This document shows, piece after piece, positions 24,853-33,890 of a DNA stretch of 34,015 nucleotides. The notes beneath the pieces were generated by a model. The model had not been told where the DNA came from. It saw only the letters and a program-made list of their open reading frames with translations, and ran no database searches. The stretch's first letter is position 1; the number at the start of each line of letters is the position of its first letter. Both the position numbers and the translations under genes were made by a program. The DNA comes from Planctomycetota bacterium (lineage in GTDB: Bacteria; Planctomycetota; PUPC01; JACPCR01), in assembly GCA_030740295.1 (NCBI GenBank), contig JASLXP010000300.1, positions 1 to 34,015 of the forward strand, in the 5' to 3' direction.

Positions 24853-25278
24853 TTGAAGACACAATTCCTTATCTCTTTGACAGCTATCGCCCTGGTAGCC
24901 TCGACAGTTGAGGCGAAGGATTTCTTTACTAAGAAAGTCGGTCCTACCTACCGCACCTATACCGTAGGAGGCAGTAAGAAATCCGGTCTCCAGAAGTGGA
25001 AGGCCGGCTCACAGAACAAACTTTTCGGTGGAATAAAGAACTTGATTTCAGCCCCAATGGAAATCCCTGCGGCCATGAACCGTGGCTATAAGTCCAAGGG
25101 AGCGGGCGGCGCACTCTTCTCTGGCGTCACTCAGGGCCTTACCAATATGGTCAGGCGTGCCGGCGCTGGAGTTGCCGACGTGGCGACATTTCCGACCAAG
25201 TATCCGCATGGCTCTTACCGAACCACTTTGCCGCCCAAAGATCCCATCCAGGTCTTCCGCGGCAGCCGAAAGCGATAG
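24853..25278 (+). CDS. Exosortase-associated protein, TIGR04073-like
   Basis: The product is about 141 residues with a signal peptide (KTQF then a hydrophobic core, cut after VEA near residue 21). The body matches the TIGR04073 pattern: a glycine-rich GGIKNLISAPMEIP segment, then a glycine-rich linker, then RRAGAGVADVATFP. TIGR04073 proteins occur in Verrucomicrobia and relatives that carry the exosortase/PEP-CTERM sorting system; their molecular role is unknown. No exosortase or PEP-CTERM tail is seen in this window. The start is uncertain between TTG 24853 and TTG 24805. A candidate promoter precedes it and a terminator follows, so it is probably a single-gene transcript. This gene is the best lineage clue in the window. 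Confidence 0.75.
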   Translation: MKTQFLISLTAIALVASTVEAKDFFTKKVGPTYRTYTVGGSKKSGLQKWKAGSQNKLFGGIKNLISAPMEIPAAMNRGYKSKGAGGALFSGVTQGLTNMVRRAGAGVADVATFPTKYPHGSYRTTLPPKDPIQVFRGSRKR

Positions 25279-25313
25279 CGGCAACCGATAGATGTTTCGC
25301 TATCTCAAAATAC

Positions 25314-25353
25314 AATGCCCGCCAGCCTGACGCTGACGGGCATTTTCATTTTT
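25314..25353 (+). terminator. Rho-independent terminator
   Basis: Bases 25314-25326 pair with 25332-25344 (13 bp with one mismatch) around a 5-nt loop, followed by a T-rich run to 25353. It ends the TIGR04073-like gene. Because the mismatch becomes a G-U pair on the other strand and the stem begins with AA, it could also work weakly in reverse. Confidence 0.8.
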
Positions 25354-25366
25354 AAAGGGCGACAGC

Positions 25367-26476
25367 GTGAAGACTTCGGATGCAGTCATTGTTGGAGGAG
25401 GCGTCATCGGATGCAGCATCGCATGGCGTCTGGCACAGGCTGGCTTGAGCGTGAAGGTAATCGAAAGGAACGTCCCCGGCTCAGGCGCGACCTCTGCTGC
25501 CGGCGGGATGTTGCTGCCTCAGGAGGAGTCCGATGGCCCGGGCGATTTGCTGAACCTGTTGCTGAAGAGCCATTCGCTTTATCCGGCGTTCAGCGAAGAA
25601 CTGCAATCCGAATCGGGCATCGACATCGAATTCAAAAGCAAGGGCTCGCTGAAGCTTCTGTTCGATGAAGAAGATGAAGGGCTCGCGATTGAATGCGTTG
25701 ATTGGCACCGGCGTGAAGACCTGGCGATTGAGCGATTGTCGACCGGCGGCGTTTTAGATTTGGAACCGAATCTCACCCCCGAGTTGATCGGAGCGCTTTA
25801 CTATCCCACCGAAGCACAGGTCGGAAATCGCAGGCTGCTCACCGCTCTGGTCACCGTAGCCCGGACACTGGGGGTCGAATTCCAGAATGGCGAAGAGATG
25901 CTGGGAATCCGTGCGAACGAACAGGGGGTAGAGATCGAGACCAATGGGGATACCTACGCCAGCCAGAACGCGGTGCTATGCGGCGGCGCATGGTCGAAGG
26001 AGATAGGAGAAAGGCTCGGCTTCGCGTTGCCTGTATTTCCGTATAAGGGACAGATGATTCAGTTGCAGATTCCCGCGCCGATGTTTGAACGGCCGATCCT
26101 GCATCGCGGCACTTATATCATCAGCAAGCCCGTCGGACGCGTCCTCTGCGGCGGCACCATGGAGAAGGTGGGCTTTGATACACGTGTGACCGGCGAAGCC
26201 ATCCACTCGATACTCGAGAACGCCCTCCGAATCGCACCTTGCCTCGGCGATGCAGAACTGGTCGACACCTGGTCCGGTTTCAGGCCAGCCACCCCGGACG
26301 GACTCCCGATCATCGGACGAATCCCGAACGCGCCAAACGTCATCGCAGCCACGGGCCATTTCCGGAACGGCATTCTTTTGACCCCTGTTACAGCAGATCT
26401 CGTGACTGCGCTCGTTACTCGGTGCGAGGAAGCTGGGCTTGCTCCTTTTGCACCCGGTCGTTTTGCGGACGGGTGA
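25367..26476 (+). CDS. thiO: FAD-dependent glycine oxidase (ThiO-like)
   Basis: The 369-residue protein opens with a Rossmann dinucleotide loop (VIVGGGVIGCSIA, residues 7-19). It then has the GATSAAGGML segment typical of the DAO/ThiO family, and ends with the FAD-binding GFRPATPDGLPIIG and ATGHFRNGILL motifs. ThiO oxidises glycine to iminoacetate (dehydroglycine), which supplies the thiazole ring of thiamine in aerobic bacteria. No other thiamine gene is in the window, so a broader amino-acid oxidase role cannot be excluded. The start is GTG 25367, with AAAGGG seven bases before it. The gene begins just after the terminator of its neighbour, so its promoter must lie in or near that short gap, or it depends on read-through. 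Confidence 0.8.
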   Translation: MKTSDAVIVGGGVIGCSIAWRLAQAGLSVKVIERNVPGSGATSAAGGMLLPQEESDGPGDLLNLLLKSHSLYPAFSEELQSESGIDIEFKSKGSLKLLFDEEDEGLAIECVDWHRREDLAIERLSTGGVLDLEPNLTPELIGALYYPTEAQVGNRRLLTALVTVARTLGVEFQNGEEMLGIRANEQGVEIETNGDTYASQNAVLCGGAWSKEIGERLGFALPVFPYKGQMIQLQIPAPMFERPILHRGTYIISKPVGRVLCGGTMEKVGFDTRVTGEAIHSILENALRIAPCLGDAELVDTWSGFRPATPDGLPIIGRIPNAPNVIAATGHFRNGILLTPVTADLVTALVTRCEEAGLAPFAPGRFADG

Positions 26477-26522
26477 CCGTGAAGCCGGTCGCAACGAAAC
26501 AGCAGGCCAACATTCTCACTTT

Positions 26523-26594
26523 CACACTCCAACACTCCAACACTCCAACACTCCATCACTCCAACACTCCATCACTCCAACACTCCAACACTCC
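26523..26594 (+). repeat. AACACTCC octamer tandem array (9 units)
   Basis: Nine contiguous 8-bp units run without gap: CACACTCC, three AACACTCC, ATCACTCC, AACACTCC, ATCACTCC and two AACACTCC. The array ends 19 bases before the ATG at 26614 and has no G on the sense strand. The leader between it and the ATG is also C/T-rich with no Shine-Dalgarno sequence. The open frame crossing the array (from 26239) joins the following gene in frame but is a by-product of the repeat. Confidence 0.9.
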
Positions 26595-26613
26595 ACTCTT
26601 CTTCCACCGCCCC

Positions 26614-29600
26614 ATGCAGCCCACCATCGACGGTCTCAAGACTTTCATCTCCACGCACACGCTGGAGACCAAAGTTCTAATTGCGCCGTCATTCACCCAG
26701 GGACACTCCATCGCTGAGGCCGCGGCCGAAGGGCAGCCCTGGTTCAATCTTCATGTTCATACGGTGTCATCTCTGGCGAAGGAGATCCTGGAGACATCTC
26801 TGGAAGAATGCGTTCCGACGACGCCGGACATAGCTCTGTTCATGGCCGATCAGGTGTTGCACGAACAGCTTGCTGATTGCCGTTACTTCAATCGAATTCT
26901 GCCGTCCCTTGGATACAGCCGAACATTCGTTCGTGCCTTCGAGGAGTTCCGGTCGGCCGGCGCTGGGGCTGTAAACGAAGCGGCGTTTATCAATCAGGAC
27001 AAAGGTGCGGATTTCGCTCGTCTGCTTGATGCCTACCGGTCGCAGCTCAAGAGAGAAAGTTTGGCGGATCGTGCGGATATCCTCCGGCGAGCGACGGAGT
27101 GTTTGAAGAGCGGACAAGCGCGTGGATGGCAAGGGGCTCACCTGCTGGTCTGCTCACACACCGAGCTTTCGTACCTCGATCAGCAGTTTCTTGATGTTCT
27201 GGGGAGTGAGCGATTACAGGTGCTGCCGCACAGTTTTAATCTGGACGAACTCTCCGAGGACAATCGTTGGGCCTGCAAGATTTACGGCAGAAAACCGGTG
27301 GATCGGATCGAGGCATCGGTGAGCATCCATCGCTCCGCGGGTTTCGAGAACGAGGTGGCAAGTTTTTTCGATCTTCTGGTGAAGGAGAATGCCCGGACGG
27401 ATGAAGTCGAAGTGCTTTACACCGACCCTGAGCGTTATCTGCCTGCGCTGCGCCAGGCCGCGCAGAAGTACGGAATCGAATGCACCTTCGGCCAGGGCAT
27501 TCCGCTCGGCCAGACCCGTGCCGGGCGTGCAGCCATGGGATTGCTGAGTTGGATTCGCGAAGGGTTTCACGAACCAAGACTGAGGGCGCTGATCGTCTCG
27601 AATCTCATTCGTGTCACCGACCGGAAAAAAATGAGCGCGAGCAAATTCGCCCGAGTTTTGCGCCGGTCGCGCATCGGTTGGGGAAGAGAACGTTACCTGC
27701 CCACGCTCCAGTCAATGGCCGCCGCCTGCCGCCTCAGGTCCCAGCGTGCCGAAGGCGAGCACGATGGAGAAGTCGAAGAGCCCGAAGCCTACCGCGCAGC
27801 CTGCGCCAGGCGGGCCGAGGAGGCGGAGTATGTCTATGAACAGATCTCCAGATTGCTCGAGCTTGTCCCAGAGCTGCCCGACGAAATTGCGTCCCCGAAG
27901 CTTGCGGAGCAACTCCTGCCTCTCTTTGAAACGCTGCTCCCGGAGACCCATCCGGAAGAGCGTGAAGGCCGGGCAGCGGTCCTCGAATCTTTGAAGCGCA
28001 TGTCTGCATTCAAAGGAATTCCCCTGCCTCGCCTCCAGGCGCTCGAGCAGCTCCGCGAGCTTCTCGAAGGACTGAGCATTCAGAGCTCCGGCCCGAAGCC
28101 CGGATGTCTCCACATGGCTTCAGTCGCCGGCGGCGGTATGAGCGGAAGACGTTTTCTGTGGATTCTCGGGTTGGATGAAACCAGCTTTCCCCGGGCCGGG
28201 CTGCAGGATCCCATTCTGCTCGACGAAGAACGAGCCCGGCTTGCTGATACGATGACTCCCCGCTCACAGTTGCCGAATGAAGACAATGTGCTCTTGAAAG
28301 GCATCGTCGCGGGTCACCGCGGCGAGACGGCCGTTTCATACAGTGTCGCCGCTCTGGACGAGAATCAGGTTCTGTCGCCTTCCGCCGCGGTACTTGAATT
28401 TTATCGGGGCGCGAACTCCACGAATGCTGATGCCACTTTTTCCGACATGTCGAAAGCATTGCCTGCCGCATCGGATTTTGTGCTGAATGGTGATGTCTCG
28501 TCTGCCGCCAATTCTCTGCTCTCTGAACACCAGGCGTGGCTGAAGCTCTCGGATGAATGCGAAGTGAATGCCCATGGTTCGATTCTCCTGGCTTTTCCTC
28601 ATCTGCGGTCAGGCATCGACGCCAGCCGCGCGCGCTATGGTAGTGAACCTTCCCCTTACGACGGCTGGCTGAGCGGCCCGGGCGCGGATCTTGATTTCAC
28701 ACAGACTCGCCGTCCGCTTTCCGCATCGAGCCTGGACATCCTCGCACAATGCCCCTTCAAGTTCTTTCTTCGATACATCCTCGGCATCAAACCGTCCGAC
28801 GATCTTGAGTTTGATTCTCTCGAGTGGCTTTCGCCGCTCGAGCGCGGCCGGCTGGTTCACCAGATTCTGCACGATGCCATCGAAATGCTGAGGCCGGAGA
28901 ATCGTCCCCTCCGTTATCCTGAGGATCTCGCAGCCCTGCACGGGCTCGCAAACACGCTAATCGAGAAACAGCGAGACGAGGTGCCGCCTCCGAATGAAAT
29001 CGCATGCGATATGGAAAGGGAGGCGATCCTGCAGACCGTCGAAGTATTCCTGAAGGAAGAGTCCGAGCGCAGCTTGAATCCGGCGGCCAGCCAGGCAGAG
29101 ATCCCCTTCGGGCTCGATGAGGGCCAGGAGAAAAAGTACGCGTCGCCAACGCCGGTGCCTCTGAAGTTGCCGGACGGCACAGCCATTCACATTCACGGCC
29201 AGATAGATCGGCTCGACGAGATTGAGGAAGGCATCTTCGAGGTCTGGGATTACAAGACCGGCAGCCCCCGCGTGTATGAGAGCGCGACCGCGTTCCAATC
29301 GGGGCGCCGTCTCCAGCACATCATTTACGGGATGGTCGTGGAATCCATGATCGAGAATGCCCGTGTGCGCAACGCGGGTTATTTCTTTCCCGGCGTGAAG
29401 GGAAGCGGCGAAAGGGTCAGCCACCCACGAGAGGAATGGCCGGCGCTCGGTGAGATTCTGCAGCGAATGATGAACGTGGTCAGACAAGGCGAGTTCATCC
29501 ACCGCACCAGAAGCAATGAGTGCAAGTTCTGTGACTACCAGATGGTCTGCGGCAACGTGAACAAGGCCTGCTACAAAGCCAGACAGTTGATGGATGCAGG

Positions 29601-29643
29601 CACGCCGATTCTCGGCGCACGGAAAGAGCTGGAGAAGATTTGA
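26614..29643 (+). CDS. AddB-like PD-(D/E)XK nuclease with iron-sulfur cluster
   Basis: The 1009-residue protein ends in a RecB/AddB-type nuclease domain: C713 in CPFKFFLRY, the GRLVHQILHDAIE helix, D865 in QIDRLDE, and D879-x-K881 in DYKTG. C970, C973 and C979 (CKFCDYQMVC) with C713 form the four-cysteine 4Fe-4S cluster of the AddB class. The N-terminal ~700 residues look like a degenerate superfamily I helicase, since the Walker A region (IAPSFTQGHS) lacks the GKT/S. This is a nuclease and end-recognition subunit rather than a motor. AddB normally acts with the AddA helicase-nuclease in double-strand break resection, and no addA is adjacent. The frame is open to 26239, but the start is ATG 26614, after the octamer array. 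It converges on the sialidase gene with a 22-bp gap. Confidence 0.88.
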   Translation: MQPTIDGLKTFISTHTLETKVLIAPSFTQGHSIAEAAAEGQPWFNLHVHTVSSLAKEILETSLEECVPTTPDIALFMADQVLHEQLADCRYFNRILPSLGYSRTFVRAFEEFRSAGAGAVNEAAFINQDKGADFARLLDAYRSQLKRESLADRADILRRATECLKSGQARGWQGAHLLVCSHTELSYLDQQFLDVLGSERLQVLPHSFNLDELSEDNRWACKIYGRKPVDRIEASVSIHRSAGFENEVASFFDLLVKENARTDEVEVLYTDPERYLPALRQAAQKYGIECTFGQGIPLGQTRAGRAAMGLLSWIREGFHEPRLRALIVSNLIRVTDRKKMSASKFARVLRRSRIGWGRERYLPTLQSMAAACRLRSQRAEGEHDGEVEEPEAYRAACARRAEEAEYVYEQISRLLELVPELPDEIASPKLAEQLLPLFETLLPETHPEEREGRAAVLESLKRMSAFKGIPLPRLQALEQLRELLEGLSIQSSGPKPGCLHMASVAGGGMSGRRFLWILGLDETSFPRAGLQDPILLDEERARLADTMTPRSQLPNEDNVLLKGIVAGHRGETAVSYSVAALDENQVLSPSAAVLEFYRGANSTNADATFSDMSKALPAASDFVLNGDVSSAANSLLSEHQAWLKLSDECEVNAHGSILLAFPHLRSGIDASRARYGSEPSPYDGWLSGPGADLDFTQTRRPLSASSLDILAQCPFKFFLRYILGIKPSDDLEFDSLEWLSPLERGRLVHQILHDAIEMLRPENRPLRYPEDLAALHGLANTLIEKQRDEVPPPNEIACDMEREAILQTVEVFLKEESERSLNPAASQAEIPFGLDEGQEKKYASPTPVPLKLPDGTAIHIHGQIDRLDEIEEGIFEVWDYKTGSPRVYESATAFQSGRRLQHIIYGMVVESMIENARVRNAGYFFPGVKGSGERVSHPREEWPALGEILQRMMNVVRQGEFIHRTRSNECKFCDYQMVCGNVNKACYKARQLMDAGTPILGARKELEKI

Positions 29644-29665
29644 CACGCAATGCGGGCCCAGATTC

Positions 29666-31624
29666 TCATTTCGGCCTGAAGAATTCCGCCAGCTTTGCTG
29701 TATCGAGTGTTCGGGTGATGCGGAAGACGCCGGAGGGGCCATTGGGGTGACCGCTGTAAATGAAGATGTGTTGCACGCCGCGCTTTTCATCGATGATCGC
29801 ACCGGCCGGGTGGAATCCGTCAGCTTCGCGATAGAAGTTGCCGCCGCGAGCCAGCAGGCGGCACTCGCGCCGCCACTTGCCCGTCGGCCAGTCTTTCGGT
29901 GCGATGCTCCACAGCCAGAGCTGCATGCGGTAACGTTCCGACCTTACCAGTTCGAAGCGTTCGGTCATCGGGTTGAACGAGAAATCGGCGGTGTCCACGT
30001 TGTTCGGATTCCGGAGGTTGGTGGCAATCACCTCGGGCTTTCCGCCCGGCGACCAGCTCATCTGTTTGTGGGAGCGCGCCTTTGTCTGATCGCGCGTGAC
30101 GAACAGAAACTTGTCGCCGTGGAATAAAACCGCCGGCTCGTATTGCGGGAACCCGGTGTCGTGCTCCTCGACCTGCCAGGTGGCACCGTTGTCAAGGGAT
30201 GACAGCACGACGAGTTGGTCGCTCTTCTTCGGCCCTTCTACCGTTCCGAAAAAGTTGCCGAACACCAGCAACCCGTGCTTCGGATGGTCCAGGATGCGCG
30301 GTCCGATGTTGACGAGCTCGTGTGGGAAAGTGTCGTCGCGAAGTGCCTTTGAGAAATGCTTCCAGGTGCGGCCCCGGTCTTCAGAGCGAAACACACCGTG
30401 GTTGTTGACCGCCACGACCGCGTCATCACGGGACGTGCCGATGGCGTGCAAATGAATCTTGTATCCCTCGGTGGACTTGTTTCCCTCATCGAACTTGAAA
30501 CGGTGCGATAGCGGAACGATGCCTCCGCGATTGCGGTCCTCAGGCTGCATACAGTCGCGCAGATCGTAAGGATCGGACCATGTTTCTCCGCCGTCGTCGC
30601 TGCGGAGCACCACGCCGTAAGACATCTTTTCGTGGGGTCTGCCCGATCCCTCTTTGCAGTGGCCTGGGATACGCCGGTGCATGACCACGATCGTGTCGCC
30701 CGCCATCGTGGCGATGGGCCATCCGAAATGATTGCAGTCCCCCGGCGGATCGACGGGTAGGTTGACCGGAGCGATCTCAAACAGCCCGCGTCGTTTGCCG
30801 ACGGCCCACTGGGCAAGCTGCTCATCCGATGCCCCGAGTAATTCTCGGGCAAGCAGATCAAGCGATGACTGTCGAATGCCCGGTTTTTCACCAAGTGCTT
30901 TCCGAATCGCGGCAGCGACGGCCATGGCTGACACTCGCCGTCCCTCGGTGTTGAAATGGACCCCGTCATTCAGCAGTTGCTCGGCCCTTGGTTCAGTGAG
31001 CGCGTATAGATCATTCGTCACGACGCGGTTGGCTTTCATCACCTCGGCTGCGGCTGCGTTGTAAGCCACCACATCTCGGTCCCGGCGATAGCCTTTTGCT
31101 TCTGTCTTCTGCCCGACAGGTGTTGTTGCGGCCCAGAGGAGTTGCGCGCCCGTTTTCTTGAGCCGCTCGACGAGTTTGCGTACGTTCCGGCTATATTCCT
31201 CCAGCGGCACCTGATGGCTGCCTTCGGGGGGCGGAGCGGCTTTGCCTTCTGCGTTCAAGTGGGTGATGTCATGTATGCCCCAGTTGAAATGGATGACGTC
31301 CCATTTGCCATCGCCAAGATACGTCTCGATTTCCGCGAGGGTTTGCCTGGTTGAGCGGCAGTTGTCAGGTGCGCGATAGACATTGGCAACATCGGCCAAA
31401 CGCTGACGCACACCAACGGTATACGACATGGAGAGCGAGTCACCGATCAGCAGCACGCGGGGCAGGCCTGTGTCCGTTTCCACGAACGCGAATTCAGGGC
31501 GACTCTGGTATCTTTTGGGCACGGCCCGAAGCCATGCTTCCTTGCTGCTGTAAGGGGAAGGACCTTGCTCAGCAGTTGTTGAACCGGCTGTGATCATGAT
31601 GATGGTTAGAAATGCGGGTCTCAT
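29666..31624 (-). CDS. Exported SGNH-hydrolase / sialidase fusion
   Basis: The 652-residue protein has a signal peptide (residues 1-18). A GDSL/SGNH hydrolase domain covers about 55-240: S63 in GDSLS, N114 in the FNWGIHD block, and the late D-x-x-H in NDGVHFN. A BNR/sialidase-type propeller follows from about 270 to the end, with Asp-box repeats SDDGGETW, SEDRGRTW and SLDNGATW. SGNH domains commonly remove acetyl esters from sugars, and sialidases cleave terminal sialic acid. A fused O-acetylesterase/sialidase acting outside the cell on acetylated sialoglycans is the natural inference. The arginine triad of true sialidases was not verified, so the propeller could be a binding or different hydrolase domain. 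AAGGA lies four bases before the ATG. The gene is divergent from the sulfatase, 141 bp apart. Confidence 0.82.
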   Translation of the reverse strand: MRPAFLTIIMITAGSTTAEQGPSPYSSKEAWLRAVPKRYQSRPEFAFVETDTGLPRVLLIGDSLSMSYTVGVRQRLADVANVYRAPDNCRSTRQTLAEIETYLGDGKWDVIHFNWGIHDITHLNAEGKAAPPPEGSHQVPLEEYSRNVRKLVERLKKTGAQLLWAATTPVGQKTEAKGYRRDRDVVAYNAAAAEVMKANRVVTNDLYALTEPRAEQLLNDGVHFNTEGRRVSAMAVAAAIRKALGEKPGIRQSSLDLLARELLGASDEQLAQWAVGKRRGLFEIAPVNLPVDPPGDCNHFGWPIATMAGDTIVVMHRRIPGHCKEGSGRPHEKMSYGVVLRSDDGGETWSDPYDLRDCMQPEDRNRGGIVPLSHRFKFDEGNKSTEGYKIHLHAIGTSRDDAVVAVNNHGVFRSEDRGRTWKHFSKALRDDTFPHELVNIGPRILDHPKHGLLVFGNFFGTVEGPKKSDQLVVLSSLDNGATWQVEEHDTGFPQYEPAVLFHGDKFLFVTRDQTKARSHKQMSWSPGGKPEVIATNLRNPNNVDTADFSFNPMTERFELVRSERYRMQLWLWSIAPKDWPTGKWRRECRLLARGGNFYREADGFHPAGAIIDEKRGVQHIFIYSGHPNGPSGVFRITRTLDTAKLAEFFRPK

Positions 31625-31756
31625 GGTTCCTTCTCAGATGATGCTGCGAACCGGGACAGAGCCAGATGGCGAACACCAAATCGAATGACTATCAAAGGAA
31701 ACCCAGGAAGAAAAAACAACAATGAACCGAACCATCCTCGCGAATCTTCACACATG

Positions 31757-31763
31757 AGAGGAG
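31757..31763 (+). promoter_or_regulatory. Shine-Dalgarno fixing the start at 31766
   Basis: AGAGGAG ends two bases before the ATG at 31766, and GAGG within it is four bases away. A signal peptide begins right after. The longer frame from 31685 would add 27 polar residues. Confidence 0.6.
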
Positions 31764-31765
31764 AC

Positions 31766-33841
31766 ATGAATATCAGATTCCGTAACCGGTTTCCTATTCC
31801 GCTGAATCCGGCATTCGCTCTGATTGCGTTGCTTGCGCTCTGTGGCCGGTCGGAGGCAGCTCCCAGGCCCAATATCGTTGTCATCCTCAGTGACGACTAC
31901 GGCTATGGCAGCGCAACATGCTACGGTGCGAATCCGGCCTTGATTCGCACTCCTAATATGGACCGCCTGGCGAAGGAAGGCCGGCGATTCACGGACGCCA
32001 ACACGACATCGTCCGTCTGTTCTCCAACACGCTATTCCATGCTGACCGGCCGCTACTGCTGGCGAACTTCTCTAAAACACGAGGTGCTTGGCACGTTGTC
32101 GCCCCTGCACATCGAACCGGGAAGAATAAACCTGGCTTCCCTGCTGAAAAAGCACGGGTACAGCACCGCGTCCATCGGCAAGTGGCATCTGGGTTACGGC
32201 AGCTCGCGAAGAGTCGATTACACAAAAGATCTGAAGCCCGGCCCCCTGGAGATTGGGTTCGATTATCACTTTGGCGTTCCTGCCAATCATGGCGACATCT
32301 CTGGCGTGTACGTTGAAAACCATCGTGTAGCAGGTTTGCGCTCCGACAAATTGGATCGCGCGGCAGCCGCAAAGAATTTCAAGGGCGCCCGTTACCTTGG
32401 CCTCGATGCACCGCATCGCGTGGATGAAGAGGTGATGCCCTTTTTGACGGGGAAGGCAGTCAAGTGGATCGAGAAGCAGACCGAGGCCACGCCGTTCTTC
32501 CTTTACTTCACACCGGTTGCCATTCACAGCCCTGTAACCCCTTCCAAAAAGACGGAAGGCACGAGCAAGGCCGGCCCTTACGGCGATTGGATTCATGAGC
32601 TTGACGAATCGGTCGGCCGCGTGCTTGGCGCGCTCGACCGAAAGGGATTCACCCAGAACACATTGGTGCTTTTCACCAGTGACAATGGAGGGGTCAACAA
32701 GCCGAAAAAGCCGGGTGATGCCACGGACGCATTAAAGGCCGGCCTGAAGATCAGTGGTCCGTTTCGCGGAGGCAAACACGACGTCTGGGAAGGCGGATTC
32801 CGCGTGCCATACATTGTGCGTTGGCCGGGACGCGTGCCCGCGGGTTCTGCCTGTGACGAGACCTTGAGTCTCGTCGATACGCTGGCAACTGTTGCCGCGC
32901 TGGTGGGAGAACCTCTGCCGCCCAAAGACGCAGGCGCCGAAGACAGCTACAACATGCTGCCCGCTTGGCTGGCTGAGGAATACAAATCACCGATCCGGCC
33001 GGACATGATCCTGCACAGCGCGGACGGCAACTTCGCCATTCGCCGCGGTCAGTGGAAGTGGATCGAAGGTGATTACCATCCCGATACAAGGACCGGTGCC
33101 GTGAAACTGCGGGCCAGTCAATTTGAAAAGCAACTCTATGATTTGCGCGCAGACATCGCCGAATCGGCGGACGTCACGGCAGACCACGCCCAGGTCGCCA
33201 ATGAGCTGGCCGCCCTCTTGAATCGCTACCGGCAGGGCAAGTACAGCCGTGAGCTGCCACCGCCGCCTCCACCCAAAGAGCCTGTCGCTCCCCTGAATCC
33301 GGTCTCTGGGAAGGTCGTACGGACCGAAAAATTTGACGCCCTTCCCGGGTCGCCATGGGTCAAAGTTCGAGGCAGATGGACAGCAAAGGTCGGCGTGCTT
33401 AGGGGCAGCCAGACTGCCGGCGAGCGAGGACCTGGGGCCATGCGTTGCCCGCTGAAGCTCAGGGATGCCGATATTCAGTACGAGCTGTCTCTGCCTCTCG
33501 GCGCGCGTCATTCAATGCGCCTTCAGGGCAGCCAGAAAGATCATGTCTTTCATGTGCATGTCACCCATCGTTACCTGTCGATCCTGAGGCAGCCCACCGA
33601 AGAGGAACCGACCGGCAACATCCTGATGGCCAGGGAAAAGCTGCGATTGAAGCCCGGCGCCTGGGCCAAATTGCGAATCTATCTTCAGGCGGATGAGCTT
33701 GCCGCCCAGGTGGGAGAAACCGTCGCTCGCACCAGGCACGTTACGCTCTCGAAAAATAAACCAGCCTTCGCCCTGCTGGTAACCGGCAGAGGCGCGGGTT
33801 TTCGAAAACTGGTCGTCACTCAACCACACCCTCCGAAGTGA
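31766..33841 (+). CDS. Exported formylglycine-dependent sulfatase with C-terminal sandwich domain
   Basis: The 691-residue protein has a signal peptide (cut near SEA, residue 31). The sulfatase core has D43 and D44 for calcium. Its C85-S-P-T-R motif is where the cysteine is oxidised to formylglycine; the downstream GRYCWR and GKWHLG motifs and an SDNGG metal site follow. A proline run near residue 500 links the core to about 180 residues of beta-rich sequence resembling a LamG/DUF1080-type carbohydrate-binding domain. Group I sulfatases of this kind remove sulfate from algal or host polysaccharides. They require a formylglycine-generating enzyme, which is not in this window. The divergent neighbour is a sialidase/esterase, so the two may share regulatory sequence in 31625-31765. 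No sharp promoter could be assigned there. Confidence 0.9.
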   Translation: MNIRFRNRFPIPLNPAFALIALLALCGRSEAAPRPNIVVILSDDYGYGSATCYGANPALIRTPNMDRLAKEGRRFTDANTTSSVCSPTRYSMLTGRYCWRTSLKHEVLGTLSPLHIEPGRINLASLLKKHGYSTASIGKWHLGYGSSRRVDYTKDLKPGPLEIGFDYHFGVPANHGDISGVYVENHRVAGLRSDKLDRAAAAKNFKGARYLGLDAPHRVDEEVMPFLTGKAVKWIEKQTEATPFFLYFTPVAIHSPVTPSKKTEGTSKAGPYGDWIHELDESVGRVLGALDRKGFTQNTLVLFTSDNGGVNKPKKPGDATDALKAGLKISGPFRGGKHDVWEGGFRVPYIVRWPGRVPAGSACDETLSLVDTLATVAALVGEPLPPKDAGAEDSYNMLPAWLAEEYKSPIRPDMILHSADGNFAIRRGQWKWIEGDYHPDTRTGAVKLRASQFEKQLYDLRADIAESADVTADHAQVANELAALLNRYRQGKYSRELPPPPPPKEPVAPLNPVSGKVVRTEKFDALPGSPWVKVRGRWTAKVGVLRGSQTAGERGPGAMRCPLKLRDADIQYELSLPLGARHSMRLQGSQKDHVFHVHVTHRYLSILRQPTEEEPTGNILMAREKLRLKPGAWAKLRIYLQADELAAQVGETVARTRHVTLSKNKPAFALLVTGRGAGFRKLVVTQPHPPK

Positions 33842-33890
33842 GGGTGCCCTTCTGAAACGAGGGCAATTTCACGGATTTGATGACAATTTT

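Noticed and set aside
26523..26594. CRISPR array
   Set aside because: The units are contiguous 8-mers with no spacers, and no cas genes are present.
26239..26613. N-terminal extension of the AddB-like protein
   Set aside because: It overlaps the end of the ThiO-like gene in another frame and then translates the octamer array. The family sequence begins after ATG 26614.
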